Of a DNA stretch of 64,000 nucleotides, positions 44,665-56,562 are shown in pieces. Location of the stretch: contig WPIO01000010.1 of NCBI GenBank assembly GCA_009760855.2, positions 9,087,501 to 9,151,500 of the forward strand, in the 5' to 3' direction. The notes beneath the pieces are model-generated. The model saw nothing but the letters and a program-made list of their open reading frames with translations. It had not been told where the DNA came from and ran no database searches. Position numbers and translations under genes: made by a program. Positions within the stretch are counted from its first letter, which is position 1. Every line of letters begins with the position of its first letter. This DNA comes from Cristatella mucedo. Taxonomy: Eukaryota > Bryozoa > Phylactolaemata > Cristatellidae.

Positions 44665-46000
44665 GTAGTAGTATTCCAAGTGCAGTAAATCCTGGTGGAA
44701 GCACTCGAGTTTCTCCTCAAAGTAAGCCCACATGTTCTTCTTTAATTTACAAAGAAGAGCTTAAAAGGTTTATACTTTGAAGGATTTCATGAAGCCCACT
44801 GGGTCATAGTGTCATCTTGGGATATGAAGTGCACTGAATCCTCTTTTTCATCTATTGTTGAAAAAGATAGCTTTCACCCGTGCATCTGAAAGATTAGGGG
44901 GGAAATTTCAATGGTTCTCAAATGCTGCCGACTCCTTAGTTAGGTGCAACAAATTGTGTTAGAAGGCCCAATGTGCAGTGGTGGCATCAAAACCTTTGCT
45001 GAGGGGGGTTACACCACTGATTCCTATGTGACATTGTAGCTCCCCACCTAGATGAGCACTGTGGCCAGTCCAGCCTGTGATAGTGGGCATTGTGGTTATT
45101 GATGTCCCAAAGAAAAAGATGGCTATGAATCTTGGTGGAAACAATTCCTAGAAGACTCTTTGGGAATGCAGCTATTTGAAGTCTCCAATGATCTCTTAGC
45201 CAAAGTCACCATAACTCTAGGCATCCTGCAGTATTTTGGCACTGTTGTCATCCTATTTGAGGTGTACAGAGCAAGCCAGACGTACTTGTTCCCAATATGG
45301 AGCAACAAGGCTTTAAGGCTCCCAGTTGATCTGTCAATGAAGAGGTAACTCTCATTCTCGTTACCAGCGATTCACATTGTCTCAGCAGACTGGCAAGATT
45401 GTAGCAGAAGCAATGACCAGATGTCGAAAGTTCGGTATTGGACTTAGTGAGACCATGATCATCGATCAAGTCGATGAGGTCTTTTCAGTTTTGGTAGCAT
45501 GGGTTTCTTCTCCCTCCACAACTACAGCTGTGAAAGTATCACATTGATCTGCAACCTCTTTTCACACTCTGACTTGCTGCTCTCTTCTTCGGAGGTGTGA
45601 GTACTGGGAGTTCGAGGCAGTTGAAATTGGGATGATGGATGAAATAAGGTAGGTTTGAATAAGTGGTAGCTTGTGCAATCTTGACATTCCTGCATTTGTA
45701 ATGGTCCATCATGAGTAGCTAGCAAGCTGTTGCTGGAGTAGTCACTAGGCTTCTCCAAAATTCTTGGGACTGCAAACTGCATGGCTCTTTTCCCTTGTTT
45801 GCTATTCTAAAAAGTATAATCACCGGTATGATAAATAATAAACTTAATGTGTTGGCTCTCACAAATTCATTTCACTCACGACTGTCAATTTTATAATATA
45901 GAGTTTTAACTGCAATCAGCCAGATTAGCTTAAAGGGCTATCTTGCAGTTTTCTCAGGTTATATGAGGTGGCAGACTTTGTCCTGATCTCCAGCAGGCAT
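44665..46000 (-). pseudogene. Decayed copy 2 of the unnamed multicopy ORF family
   Basis: Read down the minus strand: AGDQDK (about 45,980), MQFAVPRILEKPSD (45,782), DLIDDHGLTKSNTEL, YLFIDRSTGSLKALLLHIG, LFLWDINNHNAHYHRLDWPQ, VLMPPLHIG, LGLLTQFV, NLSDARVKAIFF and ECFHQDLLHLEYYYRKS (about 44,690). Blocks shared with copy 1 (GLTK, SLKA-LL, MPPL, LGL, LSxAxVxA) appear in the same order. The order also matches the uncharacterised family I recall (GDQDK, MPFAVPMxWREP, LFIDSSK, LWDSR, LPPLHIKLGL, GERFHQD). Multiple frameshifts and an AT-rich gap at about 45,795-45,975 interrupt it. Function is unknown; the copy number suggests a transposon-borne gene, but that is inference. Confidence 0.8.
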
Positions 46001-47722
46001 GCCGTGTACTCTTCACAGATCATACCAGGTGCTTCCAAAGAGTCATTTTCACCATTGTCTTGAGAGGACCTCATTTTCAGCCATATCCAGCTGCTTCAAA
46101 CACTGTTTTCACCGGGGCCGAGTTGATCTGACTTTTGCCGCATCACCGCTTGCTTTTTGTCTTTAGTATAGATGCAATGCGAACTCAGCAACTGCATGGG
46201 CTGGATGAAGTCACAGCAACTTATCCTGCCTTTTGGCTATGCCTCTGTTAAAGGCTTATCAACTGTTGGATGGCTAAAGATTCTAGAGAGTCTGCTATGC
46301 CATTTGGCTTTCTCAATGGCCTCAGGCATTGAGTCACATTTGGCCATGATGACACATATGCATCAAATTGCTGGTTCTCTACTGGTAAATTTCTGACGTC
46401 TGTAGGGCGAGTGCGATGGGCAATGCCTTGGGTTCTTTATCGGTATGCCCTACCATATTCTCCAGTCTCGCTCTCTCAACCTTCTGCCACCGAGTGTGTA
46501 CCAGATGATATGTGAGGTGGTATTGTCTTCTTGTTTGAGTGCCCTTGCCAGCTCATAAGTTCTAGTTTTAGTGGCATTTCAGTGCAGTTTTTTCTTTTTC
46601 CTGCCCTTCCTTCGAGGTCTTTTGCCTCGGGTTTGCTTTATCCTGTGGGCTCTGCAGGCAGCGTTTTTCCTTCCATGATCCTTGCATACATACATGCCAT
46701 TAGTGATTCGACTAGCCACATGAGCACATGAGTTCTACAGCAAATAAATCTGGCTTTGCTTAAGACTGTGTTCCTGGGAACAATGACCTCGATGCCTCAA
46801 ATCAAAAGCAAGACGATGCAATGAATCACTGCCATGTTGGTTTTGTAATAAGGGCTAAATAAATTCGAGCGTGGTTTAGGATCACACGAATGGAGTCCAT
46901 ATTAAGAAAGCAGAGTTAGTTGATCACTAAATGCTATATGCTGAAATACTCATTTTAACCACTTCTATCATTAGTTGTGTCATTGCTTCTACAATCGCTT
47001 GTCTACAGGCCAGCTAGTGGTCCATTCTATGTGATGATACCCAGCTATGTTTGGATCTTACCATCAACACAATGCCTCTTGAGTAAGGCATTTACAGTCG
47101 TTCGTGTATTACTGGTCTGACTATTGTCCATTGCATCGAGCTCTTGATGGGCTACCCTGGTAATTCATACCTACGATCTGCTCTCTAGGCTGGCTTAGTT
47201 CGTCCCAACTATGACAGAGTTCGTCTCTGGTTGCTCAACTGCAGCCGTGCAAATCAGCATTGCAGCGTAGGCACTGTAATAGCTTAGATAGCACTAATAT
47301 GTGTTGGTATCTTCAATTATGAGCTGAAATACATCGTTTGCAATACTATCGCAGCTCCACGATCCTGTTGGATCATTCTACACCAATTTAGAAAAATAAG
47401 AATTGTATTCAACAACATGAGCATAGAATACTTGTTTATGTTAAAACAGCATATATCAGAGAATTGTAATCCAGCTGGTTTGAAGAGATGAAGGCAACCC
47501 TTGGTCGAATTAGCTGTTATGGTATGGTCTCTTCTGAACTGGGGCATTGTCGTCTGCTACTAGTGGCACTTTTAATGGGAAGCAACTGCTGAGTGTGTTA
47601 GCACACAAGGACCTACCATTCACGTTTTTCTACTTGTGACCCCTTTTGAAATGACAAGAAACTCTTATTTGGTTCAGAGACTATGCCTGCACAGTTAAAA
47701 ATTTATTAAATAAAATAAAATA
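46001..47722. other. No gene recognised
   Basis: The open frames here (for example 46,172-46,396 and 46,531-46,731 plus) lack recognisable motifs. An imperfect duplication of a CCAG(C/G)TGCTTC(A/C)AA...TTTTCACC segment lies at about 46,025-46,115. Confidence 0.35.
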
Positions 47723-47882
47723 CTAGCTGATTTAACAGTCTCTTTTGTCTAGCAACAGAAGATTCTTTATGGCTATCACCACTTACACCGGCAATAAAGG
47801 ATTGCCCGCCACAGGGTTCGAACCCACGATCTCGGGCCGAGTTCATGAAAAGCAACCACCTTACGATCCATCACGGTTGGTG
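47723..47882 (-). mobile_element. SINE-B, near full-length
   Basis: The minus strand reads CCGTGATGGATCGTAAGGTG, TTGCTTTTCATGAACTCGG, B-box GGGTTCGAACCCTGTGG, then GGCAATCCTTTATTGCCGG, TAAGTGGTGATAGCC, and the end block ACTGTTAAATCAGCT. Its inverted segment GGCAATCC/TTATTGCC could form a small hairpin. Confidence 0.85.
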
Positions 47883-47930
47883 TTGCCTCACCATATTTCC
47901 CTCTTAAAAATATTAGAATGTAATTATAAT

Positions 47931-47932
<2 letters not shown>

Positions 47933-48013
<81 letters not shown>

Positions 48014-48110
48014 TATAGCAACATTAGAGAACCTACTATATTTCTACGCACTTTACACATGCTGCAAAGGAGGCTTGATTTTGTCATCGCTCTGCTGTAA
48101 CCTGCAAGCG
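47933..48110 (-). mobile_element. LINE-A tail with (AC)n expansion
   Basis: On the plus strand, (AC)n at 47,933-48,009 is followed by ATGTATATAGCAACATTAGA, GAACCTACTATATTTCTACG and CACTTTACACATGCTGCAAA, a diverged LINE-A 3' end. The position normally holding the (ATT)n tail is occupied by the 77-bp dinucleotide array. Confidence 0.7.
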
Positions 48111-50883
48111 AGTGCAGTTGCACTGTACATAAAAAATCTGGCAATGTAGAAAGGGGGCATCAGTAATTATGCACAGATGCAGCACACTGCTACAACTTCC
48201 TCTAACAGCCTAGTACTTTGGCACCTGGCTGAGTCCACTGCTTACTTATGCTCTCAGCTGTAAATGCATGCCAGCTGTCGGACAGCTGAGTCAGCTCTAG
48301 TGCAAGGCCCCCTGCTTAGTCTGCCTTGGACGGAACCCATCTTACAATTCTGAAGCATCGCATAAAAATATCTGCAAGACATACAGCGAAGGTAGCACTG
48401 GCATCACATTGAATCTATGTAAGTGATTATCGGAGCAAGTTAAGGCTTTATGGCTGCAATTTTGTGACTGCACTCTTTGAAGCCAACTCATGATTGCATA
48501 ACATGCACTATTGATCTGATAGACACAAGTACAGCTAATGCACTCCTATATGATTGCACGAATGCACGAAACGTTGCAATGCCTTGTTTTCTTGATGACG
48601 AAATGGTTGCCATTGCTCTTTTCTGTGTTTTAGATTGCTTTAGACAGCGTTGTGCTCCTGCTGCTGCAGATAGCGTCTATCTTCAACCACTACCTGGGTG
48701 AGCTTTCTGAACGGAAGGCCTTTATTGAAATTCGTAGATGCATCGAATCTCGACACACGGTTATTAAGGAAAACCTAAATCAGGTACCATGACTTGCGGC
48801 TAACTGTTAGGTAGTTAGCACTGCTGCATTTCTTGCAAAAAATTGTTCCAAAATAAATCCAAGTTTTCCACACGATTATCCCCTTGAAGACATTCAGTGC
48901 AAAGATGAGGGTTGCATTAGTTATAGATAGCATGCAGATCTATAAAGCACCAATCGTAAGGAACGATGCATGCCAGTTCACACTCGCAGCCACTCGAGAT
49001 CCAGAGCTAGCCAGCTTCTGCCAAACTACGTTTGGAGCTTCAAGGCAGTGCATATATCCTTACCTGTTAAAAGCCACTACAATTCCAGCGTAGTTTTCGT
49101 TGATAGTATCATCAGATTAATACCAAGCCACAGGATCGTTTGTGGTCTAGTGATCATGCTAGTAGTGTCTTGCTGTAGGATTGTTCGTGGTGAACCAAAC
49201 CTTAGCTGTTTTCAACAACTGGCGACCACAGGGAGTAATGACTTAAATGAGGTTGTCACTTGGGTAGGTCAGGGCTAAGATCGAAAATAGGCTCTGCTGC
49301 TGTTTGCCTCAGCTGCAGTCCACACTGGGGTATGAAGATTTGGCTTGTCAGGCTATGTCCAGCTATCCTTGCAGCTCAGGAGCTTAGCTAGTCCTTGACT
49401 TCTCAAGGAGCAATTTCTTGAGGCCATGATTGGACGGCTGGAAAGCCTGGATAATTCGTACCAACTGATAGGATGCCAGGACACCAGGACCTTTCTGTTT
49501 TGTAAAATAGGACTACTGGCAGTTAGTATATGGCCTTGGCCGAAGCATCACCGGCTTCTTCTCGTTTTTATTCGTTGACATTGTCATGACAGGGTCCTGG
49601 CCATTTATCTTCATGTTTATAGATAATCTGTAATTTGTGTGTTCATGCATCAGCATGGATCACGAAAATGCGTTTGCCAAGCAGGTGCCGAGGGGAGTTA
49701 GGTATCTAGATCAGTGCTCACACTGTCCGAATGAAAGGGTTGGTGTCACGCGCTAGTGCATGCTAATATGAGCAGCTAATGCTGGCTTACTCACCTACCC
49801 AGGTTGTCTTGCTTAGGACATGGGCTCAGCTGGGGGGAGGGCAAAGGTTGCCACACGCCATCGCCGGCACTGCTCGCTGGTCCGCCGTCTGTCGGTTCAG
49901 TCTGCTCGTTATCGCTTGCAAGGTGCTCGCTCGTCCAGAGTAGAGTTAGCAGTGCGGTGTGGAATACTTCTCTCAGAGGGATTCTAGCAGCAAGGGTCGT
50001 ACCTTTTGCTGCACTACAGTATCCATGTGACTTGCTTTTCTGTACTGGCAATGCGAAGCACAGAATCGAGTGGCCAGCATGGATAGCATGGCAGAACTAG
50101 GCTGGGCGCCTAGTGAAAGGCCGGAGCGGGTGAGCAGCTGTCCGTCCTTTAGGGAGTACCTCTTTCCGAAGCCTTGCTTCGGCAGCCTTGTGCAGCAAGT
50201 GCCACGTGCCAGCTCTATGTGTCAGCTCCTGCGACGTCAGATTAGAGGCATGACCTGCACTTAGGCAGCAACTCTTTAGAAGAGAAATATGCATACCCGT
50301 GATGAAAGTCTGCAAATGCCAGCACCAGTCAAATGCCAGCATTAGTTGGGTGCAACAGTTACTGCAACTACGGAATGAAGAGTTAACTTTGAAGCCAACT
50401 GCTGTCTGTATTCCGTGCTGTATAGAACGTAAGCTGACACCTCCGGTGGCTTCACCGGTTCTTCTGGCAACAGTATCGAGTGTTCACAGCAGCAACTAAA
50501 TTTTGCATCAGCCGCTTGTAAGAATGGATCGCCTCGACTCGCACTGGGAACCTCGGCTTTTATTTTGCTCGATTTCCATGCTGTAGCCCCCTCCCTAGCT
50601 AGGAAGAGCAATCTTCAGTAGCTGACCAAGAATAGCTCCAATGCATCTTTCTGTTTATAAACACTGTCTGTACCTGGAGGCCATGAAGCCAGTTCTCCAT
50701 CGGAAGCTGCTTAATACATTCCATCCCAGATGCATTATTACTAGTGCTGGCCTCGCCCCATTCTCCAGAACGGCTCTGGGAGCAGAATGGCAGTGAGGAT
50801 TAGGTCCTGGGCTGGAGATAGAAAGGACAGATACAACAAAGAGGAGTGGGGATGTAGCCAATGCTTTGACCGTGCTTCATTTA
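48111..50883. other. No gene recognised
   Basis: Open frames at 48,477-48,701, 48,970-49,278 and 49,804-50,100 (plus) and several minus-strand frames were examined. None has a recognisable domain or exon-like borders that could be trusted. Confidence 0.35.
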
Positions 50884-50966
50884 CAGCATATATAAAGTGC
50901 CTAGAAAGAGATTAAGTTCTCTGAGAGTGCTATACAAATGTATTATTCTTGTTATTATTGTTATTC
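50884..50966 (+). mobile_element. LINE-A/SINE-A type 3' tail (solo)
   Basis: CATATATAAAGTGCCTAGAA, AGAGATTAAGTTCTCTGAGA and GTGCTATACAAATG are followed by (TTATTG)n. The CTATACAAATG ending is closer to the SINE-A variant of the tail, but no tRNA-like head precedes it. Confidence 0.7.
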
Positions 50967-51030
50967 TCTAGTCGAGAGAGAAACAGAAAAAGGAGATGCA
51001 TAAAAGGTGAGTGAGAGAGACCAATAGAGA

Positions 51031-51037
51031 GAGAAAG

Positions 51038-51094
<57 letters not shown>

Positions 51095-51131
51095 GGGGAG
51101 ACAGTGAGAGCACAAGCAAGCCCTGAGCAAA

Positions 51132-51196
<65 letters not shown>

Positions 51197-51207
51197 GAAA
51201 GAGAGAT
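51031..51207. repeat. (GA)n microsatellite
   Basis: Long GA dinucleotide arrays are interrupted by a unique segment at about 51,090-51,136. Ser/Leu-rich and Arg/Glu-rich frames here are artefacts. Confidence 0.95.
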
Positions 51208-51270
51208 AATGCGAGAGCAAGATGCAGAGAGGTTGAGGGAAGGAGACTTTCAGGAACTTGCTAGTTTTCC

Positions 51271-51405
51271 GTGCTGTTTGGCCCAGTGCATAAGGCTCTC
51301 GCCCTGATTAAGGTCTGGCTGAGGTCGTGGACTCGAGCCCTGTGGCATATGTGAAGCGCCTGAATGGTGATTTGGTTTCATTTGGGGTGCAATGCAAATG
51401 AATTA
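51271..51405 (+). mobile_element. SINE-A copy
   Basis: Head GTGCTGTTTGGCCCAGTGCA, GGTCTGGCTGAGGTC, B-box GGACTCGAGCCCTGTGG, then CATATGTGAAGCGCCTGAAT and a diverged tail ending GGTGCAATGCAAATGAATT. Confidence 0.75.
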
Positions 51406-51582
51406 TATAAATTTACGAGCAAGTGGCAAGTGTGAGAGGGTGAAGAAGATGAAAGAGTAAACTACAATCGAGTCTATGAGAGACTATAGCAGAACTGGCA
51501 CTGAATAATTAATAGCTTTCACCAAGGCTATTAAGACAAAAACGTGTGTGCAGAACTTTACAAAAAACTTGCCGACAAGTAA

Positions 51583-51960
51583 TAATAATAATAATAATGC
51601 ACATGATAAAGCACCCTCTGAGAACGCCATCTCTTTCTAGGCGCTTTCCATTCACTGCAAAGGGAAACGCGACTGAATGGTGAGTAATATCACGCTTGAT
51701 AAATAACATAAATAGCATAGTTAGGGGTGACATGCTCAGGGTCAGCATGCAAGTGTGGTTAGTGACAGCATGCACAGTGTCAGCAAGCATAAGTACACAA
51801 AGGACGAATCACAGGGACCCACTAAATGCTGTGATAAATAGGTGCATTTCCAAGTTTTTTTTTAAATGTGGTCAAGTCAGGGTATGTCGTGACGGAAGTC
51901 AGGAGTGAGTTCTAGGCTTTGGGACCCCACGAACTAAATGCACGGTCTCCGAATAGGAAG
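51583..51960 (-). mobile_element. LINE-A 3' end, truncated copy
   Basis: On the plus strand, (AAT)n at 51,583-51,598 is followed by GCACATGATAAAGCACCCTC, CATCTCTTTCTAGGCGCTTT and the LINE-A 3' UTR, running parallel to 41,670-42,020 up to the CGGTCTCCGAATAG junction. Confidence 0.88.
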
Positions 51961-52989
51961 AAAGATGATCATGTTGTCAGAATAGTTGTCTATTTGGTTA
52001 CCCAAAAACGGAGTGGAGTGTCAGAAATGCAGCATATGGAATGGCTCAGGAGGTCTGGTCCTATGGGAGCAGGTAGTACTGTCAATTATAAAAATCTAGA
52101 CGTTTGTTGGCGAAGAACATTAAGCTTCTGTGAAATGGCAAAAGTTGGCTACACAATATTGCTCATAATAGATATGTGGTTACGTTCTGTAATTGAATCT
52201 AATTTTAGCGTCAGTTCACGTGCAGAATGAACTCTGCTGGTCTCTCAGTACTTCACAGCCTGTTTGTGAGAGAGTGCCATGTATGCAGCAAAAGCTATAC
52301 TACCTGTGCAATGTTAAGATTCTAGGTCACCAATCACGTCTGATATCTTCTCATCGGTGCAAAATGTTTTTCCAAAAATTTAAGGTATGACCGTCATTAG
52401 TAATAACAATACGTTTGTAGTGCACTCGGAGTATGAGTCAGTTGAGACCTATTCAAAGCTAATACGTTTTTATCTATGAGCACACAAAATGTATACCAGT
52501 GGACAGAAGAAAACTTCTTCCTGCATGGTCTAGCCATCATGTAGGTATATGCTTCCGCTCTCTGTCCTATCGGCATGCGCTTTCGAGCATGACGTCCGGT
52601 CGGCATATGCTCCTGCACTAGAGTAATCCACCATAGAGTTTCTCAGGTTCTTAGGGATTATACTATTTCGGAACTTTTCCTGAAACCCTACTATCGTTTT
52701 TATGTTGCCATTCAAAGGCATTCTTACATGCCTCTGTCACGACCAGGATTCCTGATTTGGGTATCTCTCGCAGAGCGACCCAACGACATAGCAGAGATGG
52801 TAAGGACACATCCCCAGTATTTCAAGCATTTAGTTGAAGCCGCCGTGCATACTGTAGCTTAAGCACTACATAGATTATTCTTAACTTAATAGATAGTCAT
52901 CAAGCTCGGTACAGCCCCAGGCCCACTCTTGAAATGTGCTAATACAATGCCTTTTCTATATGCATTTAACCTCTTCTAATAGTTAGCAT
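51961..52989. other. No gene recognised
   Basis: Unique sequence with short open frames only. Confidence 0.35.
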
Positions 52990-53702
52990 GATTTGACAAA
53001 ACTCATAGCTTGTTTGCTGTGACAGAGACCTGGCTGAATGGACTAACTCTCTGACTGTAACGAGAGCCATTTCCACAATTTGTGCCATAAAATCAATTAA
53101 AATTGGTGACTGATTAAGATTTTCGGCTCGTTCCTTGCTGAGTTTTTAAGCAGATTCTAGCCTCTTAATTACACTATCGAATCGCTTGCACCGAAACCCT
53201 TAATCCATAAGCTGCCAATCACGGCTGTCATCTATTGCTCCCACTTACAAATACTTGTACTATTATATTATTATTATTATTATACTATTATACAAATACT
53301 ATTACAAATACTTACAAATTACAAATACTATTCAAGATTTTTCTTATCTTGCTTCGATTCTTTGTTCCACAATTTTTACCTTGCATGGACTAGGTAGTTT
53401 TCATTTCCATAATCCAACTGACCACTATGTGCTAAATTTTGCTTCTTGGCTGATTCATTTTCTCTGATTGATCACGTGCATTGTCCCACTTATGACAAAG
53501 GTAACATTCTCATCAGATATTCATCCACGATTCTGTGCCATGAGTTAATATTAACAAATTGTGCACACCTGACCACATGCAGATCTCGTTCAGTCTGCAA
53601 GGTTACTCTTGCTCATCAAAAATCATCTGCCAATTGCAAGATTGCAGGAACCTCAGCAATAAAGATGTTTGCAAGAAATATTCCCGGCTGCTTCTTCACA
53701 AT

Positions 53703-53790
53703 ACTTCAAATAAGTGTAAAGTGCCTAGAGAGATATTGAGTTCTCTAAGTGGGTTTTTATCAAGTTTATTATTATTATTTTTATTATAAC
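53703..53790 (+). mobile_element. Solo LINE-A-type tail inside older LINE-A
   Basis: AGTGTAAAGTGCCTAGAGAG, ATATTGAGTTCTCTAAGTGG, TTTTTATCAAGTTT and (ATT)n sit in the middle of the endonuclease-RT linker coding of the 52,990-55,870 element, between segments that align to adjoining parts of the long copy (around LLLSPSSD and LSSLLDSY). Confidence 0.8.
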
Positions 53791-54692
53791 CTACCCTCAC
53801 TGGTGGAGAGTTTCGTCTCGATGTACATGCAGTGGATGCCTTGGTTGAGGTAGCCTGCGATTTATTTAATACAGATATTAAACTTGCTAGGAATAGCTTA
53901 AAAAAGTATAGCAGACCAGAATGGTTTGTCCATAAACTATCATTTTAGCTTAAGATTAGTGTTGGTCGTACCAACTTGGCCTAGCTAAGACCAAGTCAAC
54001 CTTATATAAGAACATAGTAGAATTACAGGTGTAGAGTCCAATGGAATCACAGGTGCACAGTCCAAATATGCTGATGTCAACCATCGACCTCCTTCCTAAC
54101 CCCTGCCAAAGCAAGCACCATGCAATCCGTACTGTAATGTAGCCGAGCGTATCTGTAGCTTCTTTAGTAGAAAAATAGACAACATTATAGTCTATCCACA
54201 AGGTAACATCGTACCGGGTGTTCAACTTTTATCCTTGTGCTATCTCAATGTCCACCTTTAAGTGTACCACTGCTCTTCATATATTCTAAGAAGACTACTA
54301 CTAGCCTTCTGGACACCATGCCTACCTAGCATTCTCCTCCCGAAAGGCCTTGATTTGCTGCTTTCCTGCATAGCTAACACGGTAAATATGAACTCAGTCT
54401 CGGGTTCTGTCTTGCTGCTTTCAGAGAGACTATTATCTGGGCACACATTAAGGAGTCGACACAAGTCTAGGAGACGTTAAGCAACTGTCGCCTACGCCCC
54501 ATTTGCATTGCCTATCGAAGGCATGGAAGCGTCATTTCAGCTTAATACTTTGTCAAAACTTGAAGTCTAGCAAGCTTCAGCTGCTAGTTCTGCTAGATCT
54601 CTAGTCTGATCGTGATGCCATCGACGAATACATCTTTTTTTATCACTGCCATCTCACCTAGACGTAACAGGCACTGTGCTGCCCGGGTTTAG

Positions 54693-55012
54693 GCCCTAAT
54701 GTAATGTATCTCCGTCAGTAACTCCACAAAGTCATAAAGACCATGTGGGTGTTACGCAGGAGAGTTTTGTATAGCGCACTCACAGCCTAAGCGGCTTTCG
54801 GTACGCATTCGGTAGCCAGCAGACTTTGTCTCACGCAACAAAGAGAAAGTGGGAAGCATAGCAGAGTTAGGAGAGCAGTTGAGGTAGTGAGTAGCATAGA
54901 AGTAGCAGTTCAGGACCGCTGAAAAAGATGTGCCATAGTCGGCAGTTGGAGAGTAGATGTCGTCAGTTGAAGAACATATGAAGTAGATTTCAAAGACCAA
55001 CGGTCTTCCAAT
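54693..55012 (-). mobile_element. LINE-B 3' end inserted in LINE-A
   Basis: On the plus strand it starts TAATGTAATGTATCTCCGTC. The minus-strand frame (54,752-55,000) reads NCYFYATHYLNCSPNSAML, PTFSLLRETKS and GYRMRTESRLGCEC. It is opposite in orientation to the surrounding LINE-A and lies between RT motifs A and B of that element. Confidence 0.88.
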
Positions 55013-55870
55013 GAGCCTGGAAATTATAGAATGTCCTGCTTCTCCGTTTCATAATGTTCACTCTGCCTATTGCCAATGCAATCGTCGAGCACAATCTAGG
55101 CTTTCATTTTGATGCAGTTGACACACAGCCGTACTTGTACTTTGGTCATTCCCTCAGGTCCAGCATCTCAAAATCTCACAGCTCTCTTACAGCATGTACC
55201 ACTGACATTGTCATTTGAAACAGAGGAATCTTACTACGATTGAGTAACTAATAAAGGCAATTAATAGTCATGAGTAATGTAATGCCAGTCGGAAACTGGA
55301 AAGTCTAACCCCTAAAATGTCCTCGTCCAGCACATCTCCTATAGCTGTGCACCAAATTTGGGTATCCTGTTCCAAAATCATCTTTTGCTCGATTACTACT
55401 AATTACGCAGCCTAGTCTGCCCACTTTCAGCAAGCCACATTGCAAAAGTTAGTACATGCTTTGATAGGAAACCCAAGCCAAGCTGATCCAGGCATTCATG
55501 AAAGCCGGCCTTCACTTAAACAACTTATTGCCAGCAGTTCTTCCTGCGTATGCAATAAGAGGCTCACAGTTGGTACAAAACTCGGCTGCCAGTCTTGTCG
55601 TTTACGATTGTGGTGCCTGCCACAGTATACCACTTCTCACAAGTCACTGGCTTCCCATCAAGCAGCCTATTGACATCGAGATTCTGTCATCCGCCCATTT
55701 AGGTCTCTCCTTGCTCTTGCCCAGGCCTACCTGCATTGTGCCACTGCTCTTGTGACTCTTATTGTTTAGCTATGTCTCTGACCAATCTCAAATCCTTTAA
55801 CGACCCCACCTTCAGTTCTTAGGCTTCCAAAGCCGGGAACTATTTACCCTGTGGCATCATACATCTCTCG

Positions 55871-56562
55871 AAAAGAAAAAATTAAAAGAGAAGCTACAAA
55901 TCAACCTTTTGTCGCATCCTTTGTTCAGCCCGAATGAATTGTCTTTTTCTTGCTTGTGCGTGTGTTAAAAAATGTACATTGTATGACTAACCGATTGATT
56001 TTTGTACTTTACAGCGTACAGAAAGTACCTATTCAGGGATTTGATTCTCTATTTGTGGCATATTAATGTTTTCTAGTATTACTGAAGTCCGTGTCCCCGT
56101 GGGAGCAGGAGCTCATTGCTGCTAACTCATTCCCACCTTATCACCTCAATCCCACGATCAATGGTTTCTTAGTGCCAAGCTTGGCGATTGACGAAGGCCC
56201 ATAGTTAGTTGCCTTCTATTGATATGGGGTTATCTCGGCACAAGTCTTGTCACAGACAAGGGTACATGACATTCAAGGTAGGCTGTCTCATAATCTCACC
56301 AATAAGTACCCCAGCTTAAAAAATGCAGACTGTGCATGGCCTGACTGCAAGCACAGCAGTTCACTGCAAGCTCCTGCGAGCTCATTCCACAGGCTGCTGC
56401 TAAAACAGTTACTAGTGCAAAGAGTGCTGACTTTTAGACACGCGTGTCAAGATGCCAGTAGGCCATCCAACTGAATAAATCAATTGCTTACGAAATTAAG
56501 TATTGCAAAATTCTGCTGATTTGCCAGCTTCATTTGTATAGTGGAAGATGAGCCTAGCAGCT
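55871..56562. other. No gene recognised
   Basis: Sequence between LINE-A and the next LINE-B. No LINE-A tail was recognised at the expected place. Open frame 56,247-56,474 is unrecognised. Confidence 0.35.

Larger units (their letters stand above)
52990..55870 (+). mobile_element. LINE-A, long copy broken by two nested insertions
   Basis: Plus-strand frames in order: LFAVTETWLNGLTL (endonuclease start, about 53,005); SFSLIDHVHCPTYDKG and CTPDHMQISFSLQG (53,446-53,620); then NTDIKLARNSLKKYSRPEWF (about 53,870); SPNMLMSTIDLL; SCIANTVNMNSVSGSV; LQLLVLLDL (RT motif A, about 54,560); FTLPIANAIVEHNLGFHF (motif B-C); LIQAFMKAGLHLNNLLPAVLP and HWLPIKQPIDIEIL (C-terminus, to about 55,870). Two foreign pieces interrupt it: a solo tail at 53,703-53,790 and a reversed LINE-B end at 54,693-55,012. 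Stops throughout. A small (TTA)n and CAAATACT duplication lies at 53,240-53,335. Confidence 0.85.
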
